Shown here one piece after another: positions 51,866 to 59,797 of a DNA stretch of 64,000 nucleotides (its first letter is position 1; each line of letters begins with the position of its first letter). The DNA is from JBJKSO01 sp046703825 (GTDB lineage: Bacteria; Chloroflexota; Dormibacteria; Aeolococcales; Bog-877). The notes beneath the pieces are model-generated. The model worked only from the letters and a program-made list of their open reading frames with translations, did no database searches and had not been told where the DNA came from. The DNA is taken from the NCBI GenBank assembly GCA_046703825.1, contig JBJKSO010000087.1:1-64000 (forward strand), read 5' to 3'. The position numbers and the translations under genes were made by a program.

Positions 51866-53127
51866 GCCAAGGGCCGGGCGAGGCAGAGATCCCCGAAGCA
51901 GCATCCCAAAGTCGGTTGCGCCGTGCGCGCGAGTTGCTGACTCACGCCCCGGTCATCGACGGCCACAACGACCTGCCTTGGGCGATGCGCAAGGCCGCCG
52001 ACTACGACTTGGAGGCGGTCGACCTGGGCGAGGGGGCGGCCCAGTTCCACACCGATCTACCCCGACTACGCCGGGGTGGGGTTGGCGGCCAGTTCTGGTC
52101 GGTCTACGTTCCTGCGGAGCTGAGCGGCGATGAGGCGGTGGCGGCCACCCTGGAACAGATCGACTTCGTATTTCAGCTGGTCGCCGCCTACCCTGAGCGG
52201 CTCCAACTCGCCACCACGGCAGACGAGATCCGGGCGGCCACCGCCGGCGGCCGGGTGGCGGCACTCATGGGTGCCGAGGGCGGTCACTCCATCAACTGTT
52301 CCCTGGGCACCCTCCGCACCCTATTCCGGCTGGGCGTCCGCTACATGACGCTGACCCACAGCCGCAACGTCCCCTGGGCGGATTCGGCGACCGACTCGCC
52401 CAGCTGCCAGGGGCTCTCCCCCTTCGGCCGCGACGTCGTCTGGGAGATGCAGCGCCTGGGCATGCTGGTCGACCTCTCACACGTTTCGGAGCCGGTCATG
52501 ATCCAGGCTCTGGAGGTGGCGGAGGCGCCGGTGATCTTCTCCCACTCCTCGGCCCGCGCCCTCTGCCCCCACCCCCGAGACGTTCCCGACCACGTGCTCC
52601 AGGCGCTGGCCCGCAACGGCGGGGTGTGCATGGTGACCTTCGTCTCCCAGTTCATCTCGCGGGACTACTACGAATGGGCTGAAGCGCTCACCGCCGCCGG
52701 TCCCGAGCCCGCCAGCGACCAGGAGCGCCGCGCCTTCGAGTTGAGCTGGTCCCGGGACCACCCCGCTCCGGCGGTCACGGTCGCCGACGTCGCCGACCAC
52801 ATTGATCACGTGCGTCAGGTGGCGGGGCTGGCCCACGTGGGGCTCGGGGGCGACTTCGATGGCACCACCAGCCTGCCCCAGGGGCTGGAGGACGTCTCCG
52901 GCTACCCGAACCTGTTCGCGGAGCTGCTGGATCGGGGCTGGAGCCCTGCCGATTGCGCTCAGCTGGCCCAGGGGAACCTGCTGCGGGCGCTGAGCGAGGC
53001 GGAGGCGGCGGCCCGGGCGTGGCGCTCTACCCGGCGGCCATCCCGGGCCCGCTACCACCCCGGCGCAGAGGCTGGCGAGGTCCAGCCGACCGGGATCGAC
53101 CGTCATACGACGGTTGCGAAGGTGTAG
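51862..53127 (+). CDS. Membrane dipeptidase (peptidase M19, renal dipeptidase-like)
   Basis: 421-residue zinc amidohydrolase that cleaves dipeptides, with preference in the family for L-D or beta-lactam substrates. The first metal motif is DGHNDLPWAMR, followed by AEGGHSINCSLGTLRTLFRL (bridging Glu), LVDLSHVSEPVM, IFSHSSARAL and GLGGDFDGTTSLPQGLEDVS. No signal peptide is present, suggesting a cytoplasmic role such as recycling of D-amino-acid peptides. It is the last gene of a three-gene operon. Confidence 0.92.
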   Translation: MSQGPGEAEIPEAASQSRLRRARELLTHAPVIDGHNDLPWAMRKAADYDLEAVDLGEGAAQFHTDLPRLRRGGVGGQFWSVYVPAELSGDEAVAATLEQIDFVFQLVAAYPERLQLATTADEIRAATAGGRVAALMGAEGGHSINCSLGTLRTLFRLGVRYMTLTHSRNVPWADSATDSPSCQGLSPFGRDVVWEMQRLGMLVDLSHVSEPVMIQALEVAEAPVIFSHSSARALCPHPRDVPDHVLQALARNGGVCMVTFVSQFISRDYYEWAEALTAAGPEPASDQERRAFELSWSRDHPAPAVTVADVADHIDHVRQVAGLAHVGLGGDFDGTTSLPQGLEDVSGYPNLFAELLDRGWSPADCAQLAQGNLLRALSEAEAAARAWRSTRRPSRARYHPGAEAGEVQPTGIDRHTTVAKV

Positions 53128-53162
53128 CGCCCAGTCAATCGTTTGCGAGTAAAGCAGAGGTA

Positions 53163-53188
53163 GGTTGCGCGCGCAACCGCGGTATCCT
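53163..53188 (+). promoter_or_regulatory. 16-bp palindrome and -10 box before the L,D-transpeptidase gene
   Basis: GGTTGCGCGCGCAACC at 53163-53178 is a perfect palindrome. It is followed by TATCCT (53183-53188), 8 nt before the ATG at 53197. A dimeric repressor or activator site over the promoter is likely. Confidence 0.5.
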
Positions 53189-53196
53189 CTGGCTGG

Positions 53197-54378
53197 ATGC
53201 AGGCAAGCGACGGCTCGGCCCCCAAGAGCCGCGGACGGCGCACCCGATTCCTGATTGGGGGCACGCTCGCGGTGTTGGTGATCGCCGGCGGCACCAGCGC
53301 CGGTCTGATCTTGATGCGCGCCCACCCCAAGCCGATCAAGCCCGAGCTGGCGCTGACCGTGCCCGCCGTCAAAGGAGCGGTCAACCCCAACGCCGTCATC
53401 GGCATCGCGCTGAAGCACGCCAGGGTCAAGAAGCTGGTGGTTACCACCGCCAATGGCCAGACCGTCCAGGGCAGCCTGCAGGCCACCGGGTGGAAGCCCA
53501 ATCAGCCGCTAGCGTGGGCCACCGAATACCACATGACCGTCGCCGCCCGGGGCGGGCGGCCGGCGCGCACGGTAGTTCGCACCGCCCACTGGGTCACTCC
53601 CCCCCAGCCTCTTCCGATCGGCTCGATCGGAATTACCATCTCACCCCAGAACGGGGCCCAAGTCGGCATGGGAGCTACTTGGGTGGTGCAGTTCAGCCAG
53701 GCGATCCCGGCCAACATGCAGCAGGCGGTGCTTTCGCGCTTCACCGTGACGGACTCCCAAGCTGAGCCGGTCGGCTGGCACTGGTGGTCCGGCACAGAGG
53801 TCGACGGCCGACCGCAGAACTTCTGGCCGCTGAACGAGCAGGCGAGCATCTCGATCAACCTCGACGGCCTGGCGATCAACGGCTACCGCATCGAGAATTC
53901 GTCGGCGCAGAGCCAGTTCACCGTGGTGAACCAGCACCTGACCAAGGTCAGCGCCACCACCGACGAGATGCAGGTGTACAACGGCACCCAGCTCATCAAC
54001 ACCTTTCCGGTGAGCCTCGGAAGGCCAGGCTTCCTAACCATCTCCGGCACGCTGGTGGTCCTGTTCAAGGCCCCGGTGGTCTTCATGAATTCGGCCACGA
54101 TTGGCTACCCCGGGCTCTACGCCCAGAACGTCTACTGGGACGTGGCCATATCGACCGACGGGTACTACATGCACGACGCCTCCTGGGACGTCCCCGACCA
54201 TGGCCACTACAACGTGTCCCACGGATGCATCGAGCAGAATCCGGCCAACTCGGTGTGGTTCTACAACTGGTCCATTCCCGGGGATGTGGTCGAAGTCACC
54301 GGTACCACGCTGCCGGCCACTGAGCAAAACGGTGAGGGTGACTGGAACATCCCTTGGTCGCAGTTCCAGGCCGCCTGA
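53197..54378 (+). CDS. L,D-transpeptidase (YkuD domain) with N-terminal Ig-like domains
   Basis: 393 residues. A membrane anchor (FLIGGTLAVLVIAGGTSAGLI) is followed by one or two beta-sandwich domains (about 45-225) as in mycobacterial LdtMt enzymes, and a YkuD domain with the active site SHGCIEQN (H342, G343, C344) preceded by the conserved His of MHDASWDVPDHGHYN. It makes 3-3 peptidoglycan cross-links outside the membrane. A classical Arg two residues after the Cys is replaced here by Glu/Gln. Confidence 0.92.
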   Translation: MQASDGSAPKSRGRRTRFLIGGTLAVLVIAGGTSAGLILMRAHPKPIKPELALTVPAVKGAVNPNAVIGIALKHARVKKLVVTTANGQTVQGSLQATGWKPNQPLAWATEYHMTVAARGGRPARTVVRTAHWVTPPQPLPIGSIGITISPQNGAQVGMGATWVVQFSQAIPANMQQAVLSRFTVTDSQAEPVGWHWWSGTEVDGRPQNFWPLNEQASISINLDGLAINGYRIENSSAQSQFTVVNQHLTKVSATTDEMQVYNGTQLINTFPVSLGRPGFLTISGTLVVLFKAPVVFMNSATIGYPGLYAQNVYWDVAISTDGYYMHDASWDVPDHGHYNVSHGCIEQNPANSVWFYNWSIPGDVVEVTGTTLPATEQNGEGDWNIPWSQFQAA

Positions 54379-54520
54379 GTCCGCCGCCCCGATAATCGGT
54401 TCGCGCTTAGACCGCACTCACTCAGCGTGTGACCAAGATCTCACCTCTCCCGACGCACCCTAGCGCGCCTGAATCTGATCCGCCCTGGAACGCCGGCGGC
54501 CCAAGGCGCGGCGGCCGGCC

Positions 54521-57106
54521 GTGAGACCTGGGGGAGCGCCTCCCGACGACCGCGACGACTTCACCGCAGACCCCGAGGAACTGATCCCGCAGCAGGCCCG
54601 CCGCCCCGGCGATCGCTACGTCGTCGTGAGCCGGAGCCCCGGTACTGGGCTGCGGCGCGGGGCCCACGGAATGCTGGTTGCTACGCCCGAGGCCGATCTT
54701 CCCCCACCCGGGCTGCAGCGGCAGCTGGTGCTGGCCAAGCGAGTCTTGATCGGCCGTCCGCTGGCAACCGTTGAACTGGAGGCAGAGCGGCTGCAGGTGC
54801 GACGGGCGCTGCCGATCTTGTCCTCGGACGCCCTCTCCTCGGTCGCCTACGGGCCGGAGGCCGGCCTGGCGGTGCTTGCCCTGGCCGGCGTCGGCGCCGC
54901 CTTTGCCTTCGAGGTGCCGATCGCGATCGCCATCGCCGCCCTGATGGTCCTGGTAGTCCTCTCCTATCGCCAAATCGTGGTGACGCGGCAGGTCGACGGC
55001 GGCTCCTACGTGGTCGCCCGCGACTACCTCGGAGCCTGGCCGGCGATGGTGGCTGCGGCCGCCCTGCTGGTGGACTACGTCCTCACCGTCGCCGTCAGCA
55101 CCTCCTCGGGCGCCGACGCCCTCGCCTCCGCCTTCCCCAGCCTGGCCGCCGTCCGGCTTCCTATCGCCTTGGCGCTGGTGGGGCTGCTCTGCCTCGGCAA
55201 CCTAAGAGGCGTTCGTGAGGCGGGAGCCATCTTCTTCGCACCCACCTACGCCTTCATCGTCGCCATAACCGCCCTCATCGTGGTGGGCCTGGTTCGCGGC
55301 CTGAGCGGCGCGGCCCATCACCCGGGGGTCTACCCGGTGGCGGCTCATTCCAGCACCGAAGCCCTGGGACCGCTTTTGATCCTGACCGCCTTTGCCTCGG
55401 GCTGCTCCTCGATGACGGGGATCGAGGCGGTAGCCAACAGCGTGCGCAGCTTCCGGGAGCCTGCCGGGCGCAACGCGGGCCGGGCGCTGCTGATCCTGGG
55501 TGGGCTCCTGGTATTTCTCTTCCTCGGCGTCACCTTCGTCGACTGGGTCTTCGGCACCGTGCCCAAACCGGGAGGTAACCCCACTGTTTTGGCCCAGCTG
55601 GCCGCGCATACCTTCATCGGGCCCGGGAGGTGGTTCTTCTTCGTCCTCCAGCTCTCCACCATGGCAGTGCTGGTGCTGGCCGCCAACGCCAGCTTCAACG
55701 GCTTCCCCCGTCTCTGCGCCTTCCTGGCCCGCGACGACCGCCTTCCCCACCGCTTCCGCGCCTTCGGCAATCGCCTCGTCTACTCCTCTGCGATCGTGTT
55801 CCTGACCGCGGTCTCGCTGCTGCTGACGGCCGTCTTCAACGCCAACACCGACCGCCTGATCAACCTCTACGCCGTTGGCGTCTTCACCGCCTTCACGCTG
55901 GCGCAGGCGGCTTTGGTCCGGTACGGGCTGAAGCAGCGCGATCAGGGTTGGCGCCGAAGACTGGCCATCAACGGGTTGGGCGCGGCCGCCACCCTGGTTG
56001 TTGATCTCGTCGTAATCGTGGTCAAGTTCCGCTTGGGCGCCTGGGTGGTGTTGGTACTCGTCCCTCTGCTGCTGCTCATGTTCTGGGGGATCGAGCGCCA
56101 CTACCGGATCGTCTCGGCCGCCAAGTTCAAGTTTCCCGCCGGCCAGGCCGAGGTGGCGCCCGCCGACACCCTGGTCCCGCTCTGGTCCCCGGACCGCGCC
56201 TCGGGCAAGGCGCTGGCCTACGCCGCCTCGCTCCGACTGCCCGTACTGGTGCTCGACCTCACCGCCGCCGGCCTGGACTCGGGCTGGATCAGCCGAGCGC
56301 TGAGCCAGGATCTGCCGGCCGAGGAGGCGAGTCCCTACTTCGATGTCCGCCGTGGCGATCGCCGACGGCGCGCCCAGGCGATCCGCGGCGCCATCGCCGA
56401 TCTCCGAGGTCCAACGCGAGCCCGCACGGTCACGGTGGTGGTGCCCGACGTGGTGGTGGGCCGCGGCCTTCGGGGCATCGCTCGCCAAGTACCGTCACTG
56501 CGGGTCAAACTGGCGCTCCTCCGACAGCCGGGCGTGGTGGTGTCCAGCGCCCCTGCCGCCCAAGGCCAGGACGCCGAGACCACCCCCTCCCGAACCCGCA
56601 TCGCCGTCGTACCCGTGGCCGGTTTGGACTCGTTGGCGTTGCGTGCCATCGCCTATGCCCAGCAGATCAGCGACCGAGTGGTGGCGGTGCATGTGGCCAC
56701 CGGACAGAGCGAGACGTTCCCGGGCGAGTCCGAGTCGGCGTCCGCCGACGCCGCTGCCCATCCCGGGGCTGCCGCCGGAGAGGAGGCGCGAGAGTTGGAG
56801 TCCAACTGGGACAGCTGGGTGGGCGCCAATCTGAGAGCGGACCCAGCATTGCCTCAGCCGCTTTTGAGGGTGGTCGTGTCCCCTTATAGGTCAGTGGTCC
56901 AGCCGCTACTCCGCTACCTGGACGCGCTCCGCCAGCGCAACCCCGAGGCCGCCGTAACAGTCGTTCTTCCCGAGCTAGTCCCGCGCCACTTCTGGAATCA
57001 GTTGCTGCACAACCACCGCGCCTTTCAGGTCAAGACCGAACTGCTGCGGCGCCATGAGTTCGCAGTCGCGGATGTGACCCTGGACCTGAGCGCCTTCGGA
57101 AGCTGA
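54521..57106 (+). CDS. APC-superfamily permease, KimA/YdaO-like, with C-terminal USP-like domain
   Basis: 861 residues: a cytoplasmic N-terminus (about 90 residues), a 12-helix APC core that opens with ILSSDALSSVAYGPEAGLAV, the sequence mark of KimA-type potassium importers, and a C-terminal cytosolic region of about 330 residues with a Rossmann/USP-like pattern. Members import potassium or amino acids and are often controlled by c-di-AMP. No c-di-AMP riboswitch motif was seen in the 142-nt upstream gap. The start is a GTG. Confidence 0.85.
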   Translation: MRPGGAPPDDRDDFTADPEELIPQQARRPGDRYVVVSRSPGTGLRRGAHGMLVATPEADLPPPGLQRQLVLAKRVLIGRPLATVELEAERLQVRRALPILSSDALSSVAYGPEAGLAVLALAGVGAAFAFEVPIAIAIAALMVLVVLSYRQIVVTRQVDGGSYVVARDYLGAWPAMVAAAALLVDYVLTVAVSTSSGADALASAFPSLAAVRLPIALALVGLLCLGNLRGVREAGAIFFAPTYAFIVAITALIVVGLVRGLSGAAHHPGVYPVAAHSSTEALGPLLILTAFASGCSSMTGIEAVANSVRSFREPAGRNAGRALLILGGLLVFLFLGVTFVDWVFGTVPKPGGNPTVLAQLAAHTFIGPGRWFFFVLQLSTMAVLVLAANASFNGFPRLCAFLARDDRLPHRFRAFGNRLVYSSAIVFLTAVSLLLTAVFNANTDRLINLYAVGVFTAFTLAQAALVRYGLKQRDQGWRRRLAINGLGAAATLVVDLVVIVVKFRLGAWVVLVLVPLLLLMFWGIERHYRIVSAAKFKFPAGQAEVAPADTLVPLWSPDRASGKALAYAASLRLPVLVLDLTAAGLDSGWISRALSQDLPAEEASPYFDVRRGDRRRRAQAIRGAIADLRGPTRARTVTVVVPDVVVGRGLRGIARQVPSLRVKLALLRQPGVVVSSAPAAQGQDAETTPSRTRIAVVPVAGLDSLALRAIAYAQQISDRVVAVHVATGQSETFPGESESASADAAAHPGAAAGEEARELESNWDSWVGANLRADPALPQPLLRVVVSPYRSVVQPLLRYLDALRQRNPEAAVTVVLPELVPRHFWNQLLHNHRAFQVKTELLRRHEFAVADVTLDLSAFGS

Positions 57107-57113
57107 ACGAAAC

Positions 57114-57746
57114 TTGGCACTGCGCGCGTTTCGCGACCATCCCGAAACCCTTCACCCCCCCGGGGTGGAAGGCAACATCCGCCTCACGACGCTCACCGCG
57201 GCCGTGCTGCTGGTGCTGCTCGCGGTCCAAGGCTTCACCCTGCTGGCAATCCAGAATTTGCTCGCGGTCCACATCGTGGTGGGCCTGATCCTGTTCCCGG
57301 TCACCCTGCTGAAGCTGGCATCCACGGGATACCGCATGCTCCGCTACTACGCGGGCTCCCGGGCCTACGTGGCCGCCGGCCCACCTTGGTTGCCGATGCG
57401 GCTTTTGGCTCCGGTCGTGGTTGTGCTGACCATCCTGCTCTATGGCACCGGGCTGGCTCTGCTCTGGGTCACGCCCGGGCACAGCTTCTTGGTGACCGTG
57501 CACAAGGCGGTGTTCGTGCTCTGGTTCTGCGCGATGGCCTTGCACGTCCTGGTCTACATCTGGCCCATGCCGAGCCGGTTGGCCGCCGAGTTCCAGCGCC
57601 GGGGGGCGATGCTGCGCGGGCCTCTGGTACGCCTCGGGATGGTCGCCGCGAGCCTTCTCGCCGGAGGGTTCATGGCGGCGACGCTGCTACACCTCGCCAC
57701 GGCCTGGCTCAGCTGGGTGGTAACCGTGCCCGGCGGCGGGCAGTGA
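57114..57746 (+). CDS. Cytochrome b561-like four-helix membrane protein
   Basis: 210 residues with five hydrophobic segments and histidines placed as in b-type cytochromes: LAVHIVVGLILF, TVHKAVFVLWFCAMALHVLV. Haem binding is plausible but the family is not certain (DUF4405-like is an alternative). The TTG at 57114 follows the permease stop closely, so the two are probably co-transcribed. Confidence 0.65.
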   Translation: MALRAFRDHPETLHPPGVEGNIRLTTLTAAVLLVLLAVQGFTLLAIQNLLAVHIVVGLILFPVTLLKLASTGYRMLRYYAGSRAYVAAGPPWLPMRLLAPVVVVLTILLYGTGLALLWVTPGHSFLVTVHKAVFVLWFCAMALHVLVYIWPMPSRLAAEFQRRGAMLRGPLVRLGMVAASLLAGGFMAATLLHLATAWLSWVVTVPGGGQ

Positions 57747-57747
57747 C

Positions 57748-58212
57748 CTAGCGGCCCAGGGCGAACCGACCCGAGGAAGGGCTGGACGCTACCGCCACCG
57801 CCAGGCCCATAACGGCGAAGTCGCGCACCACCACGTCCGTCACCCCGTGAGCCACTAGCGAGATGACGATCTCCAGCATCAGCAGGGCTCCCACGCTGGC
57901 CGCCGTTCGGGGGGCGACACCGAGCGCCAAAGCCACGCCGAGCACCGTCAACAGCCAGCCGTGGGCGAGCACGCCCACCACCGCCAGGGTGGAGGCGGCC
58001 GAGACAATGGGCACGTACCCGGTCCACAGCTTGGGCTGCAGTAGCTCGTGCAGGCCGAACCACAGGAAGACCAGCGCCAGCGCCAGTCTCAGCCCGAGCT
58101 CAACCCACTCCCGCCGGCTCAGGCTGCTAGTCGTAGCCGCCGGCGCCGCCGGGAGTTCGGCGCCCGCCTGCGCGGGCAGGGGCATCTGGCGGCGGGAGGT
58201 CTGACGCGGCAC
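57748..58212 (-). CDS. DoxX family membrane protein
   Basis: 154 residues (from GTG 58212) with four helices and the family mark RLALALVFLWFGLHELLQP. DoxX proteins are linked to redox or thiosulfate metabolism but most have no proven role. The start is uncertain: GTG at 58212 or ATG at 58185. It follows the hypothetical gene at 58223-58780 on the same strand. Confidence 0.75.
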   Translation of the reverse strand: MPRQTSRRQMPLPAQAGAELPAAPAATTSSLSRREWVELGLRLALALVFLWFGLHELLQPKLWTGYVPIVSAASTLAVVGVLAHGWLLTVLGVALALGVAPRTAASVGALLMLEIVISLVAHGVTDVVVRDFAVMGLAVAVASSPSSGRFALGR

Positions 58213-58222
58213 GACTTCGGAC

Positions 58223-58780
58223 TCAGCCCAGCACGTGACCGGCGGCGTCAGTCGCAACGATGCCGTCGTCCGAGAAGTTGAATTCAGCGTTGCCGCTGTC
58301 GTCGCCCAGGTTGGCCTCTATGAAGTAGATCTTGTCGCCGCCGGCGTAGGACTGCCGGATCGGCGACCCGCTTCCCGTCTTGGCGACCAGCTGGAGCTTG
58401 CCTCCACTCGGCGTGACCGTGATCTGGAAGCCGGCCATGGCCAGTTGGGCGTTGCTGCTGGGATGGCCCGGGTAGATCTGGAATGCATAGGGGCCGTAGG
58501 CGGTGTTGGCCAAAAGCGGACCAACCTTGGGCGAGGCCGACGCCGACGGGGTGGGCGTGGGGCGGGCACTCGGTCCCGGAGTCGGTGAGCTGGCCTGGCC
58601 GGGAATCGAGTGCGATGCCGGAGATTGGCTTCCGGGTAGCGAGAGGCCCGGCGCGTGGAAGCCGTAGACGGCAAGCAGGGCCGCAGCCAAACCCGTGACC
58701 CCCAAGGCAGAGGCACCCAGGCCGCCAACCGACTCCCCGAGGATGCGGATGGTCAGTCTTCTCCGAGCGCGCGATGGCAT
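58223..58780 (-). CDS. Membrane-anchored exported protein, unknown
   Basis: 185 residues: an arginine-rich start, one hydrophobic helix (about 18-40), a Pro/Ser/Thr-rich tether (about 50-88) and a C-terminal beta-rich domain of about 95 residues (YGPYAFQIYPGHPSSNAQLA, IYFIEANLGDDSGNAEFNFS). No family recognised. The ATG lies 6 nt after CATAAT on the minus strand, indicating a leaderless mRNA. It is divergent from the TasA-like operon. Confidence 0.7.
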   Translation of the reverse strand: MPSRARRRLTIRILGESVGGLGASALGVTGLAAALLAVYGFHAPGLSLPGSQSPASHSIPGQASSPTPGPSARPTPTPSASASPKVGPLLANTAYGPYAFQIYPGHPSSNAQLAMAGFQITVTPSGGKLQLVAKTGSGSPIRQSYAGGDKIYFIEANLGDDSGNAEFNFSDDGIVATDAAGHVLG

Positions 58781-58786
58781 CGGGTG

Positions 58787-58792
58787 ATTATG
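58787..58792 (-). promoter_or_regulatory. -10 box CATAAT for a leaderless transcript
   Basis: CATAAT (one mismatch to TATAAT), 6 nt, then the ATG at 58780 on the minus strand. Confidence 0.5.
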
Positions 58793-59120
58793 CCCAACTG
58801 CGCCAAGGTGGCCGCCCCGGGGCGCCGCGGGACTCCTCGCGGCCACCAAGCGTCTGCCGCGGACACGGTGAGCTCGCAGCGCTCGGTCAGGCGGATGTCA
58901 CGGCCCACCGGATCTATCGGTGGGCCGGCGCTGCGCATCCGCCAGAGTCGGAGTCACACCAAACTTACCAAGCCTCACTTCTGGGCCACGGATCCGCCAC
59001 GAAAGCTGGACGTGAGTTTCAGGGCGTTGAGCCACAGCTACTTTGCCTGCATCGCTCGTTCGAGGCCCGACAGGACCCGTCGAGCGTCAGACATACAAAA
59101 GCAAGAGGTGGTAAAGCGCG
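58793..59120 (+). promoter_or_regulatory. Upstream region of the TasA-like operon with a strong hairpin
   Basis: A perfect 10-bp stem CGGCCCACCG/CGGTGGGCCG with a 7-nt loop stands at 58901-58927, about 195 nt before the operon's first ATG. The last 30 nt contain GACATACAAAAGC, a -10-like stretch, and AAGAGGTGG, a Shine-Dalgarno-like sequence. No known riboswitch motif was recognised. A regulatory leader is possible. Confidence 0.4.
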
Positions 59121-59792
59121 ATGTTCGGATGGCAAGTTGACAAGCTCAGAGTGGGGATCCTGCTCGTCGGGCTGGCCGGAGCAGGTCTTCTGGCCGGCAC
59201 CCTGACGATGACCCTGGGTGGGTTCAGTGCCACGGTCGTGAACAACACAAACCTGGCGGCTTCGGGGACGATCCTGCTGCAGGAAGGCCAGGGCGCCACC
59301 ACATGCCTGTCCACGTCCTCCACCACAATCACCACCAACAGCGCCAACTGCACCTCGGTCAGCCTTTTCGGGCTCAGCAACGCCGAGCCGGGTGGGACGC
59401 CCTCAACCTCGACTGTGAACTTCAAGAACGTGGGCACCCTCAACGCCACCACCTTCGCGATGCAGACCGCCGGGTGCACGGCCGCCGCCAACACCGCCAC
59501 GTCTCCCTACAGCGGCAGCGACACCAGCGGCTTCTGCGGGAAGGTCGACGTCACCGTTGAGAACGCAACCACCGGGAACTGCGTCTATCCCGCCGGTAGC
59601 GGGAGTTGCCCGGCGGTGAGCGGCAGCGACACGCTGGCCGGCCTAGCAAGCCTGGGCACGGTTGGCCTGGGCGGCCTCAACAGCGGCTCGGCCGAGAGCT
59701 TTCTGATCACAACTCAGCTGGACAGCAGCGCCACCAACGCGGACCAGGGACTCAGCGCCAGCGAGGACGTGACCTGGACTCTTAGTCAGTAA
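59121..59792 (+). CDS. TasA/camelysin-like secreted six-cysteine protein
   Basis: 223 residues. A short cytoplasmic N-terminus and hydrophobic stretch (11-33) end in LGGFSATVVNN, the late, FSA-type signal used by SipW-class signal peptidases. The mature part is rich in Ser, Thr, Gly and Asn with beta-strand alternation, including SGTILLQ, STSTVNFKNVGTLNATTFAM, VDVTVEN and SAESFLITTQL. Cysteines are at 62, 77, 119, 139, 154 and 163, suggesting three disulfides. By architecture it is a fibre- or surface-layer-type subunit like TasA. It is followed by a paralogue and a SipW-like peptidase. Confidence 0.72.
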   Translation: MFGWQVDKLRVGILLVGLAGAGLLAGTLTMTLGGFSATVVNNTNLAASGTILLQEGQGATTCLSTSSTTITTNSANCTSVSLFGLSNAEPGGTPSTSTVNFKNVGTLNATTFAMQTAGCTAAANTATSPYSGSDTSGFCGKVDVTVENATTGNCVYPAGSGSCPAVSGSDTLAGLASLGTVGLGGLNSGSAESFLITTQLDSSATNADQGLSASEDVTWTLSQ

Positions 59793-59797
59793 GCCTC

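Noticed and set aside
54379..54520. c-di-AMP (ydaO) riboswitch before the KimA-like permease
   Set aside because: The gap is only 142 nt and lacks the conserved riboswitch segments.
55202..56488. 428-codon minus-strand frame opposite the permease
   Set aside because: Low-complexity shadow of a GC-rich gene; the plus-strand frame has a complete transporter pattern.
58880..58990. c-di-GMP (GEMM) riboswitch before the TasA-like operon
   Set aside because: A strong hairpin is present, but the conserved loop and joining sequences of the motif are missing.
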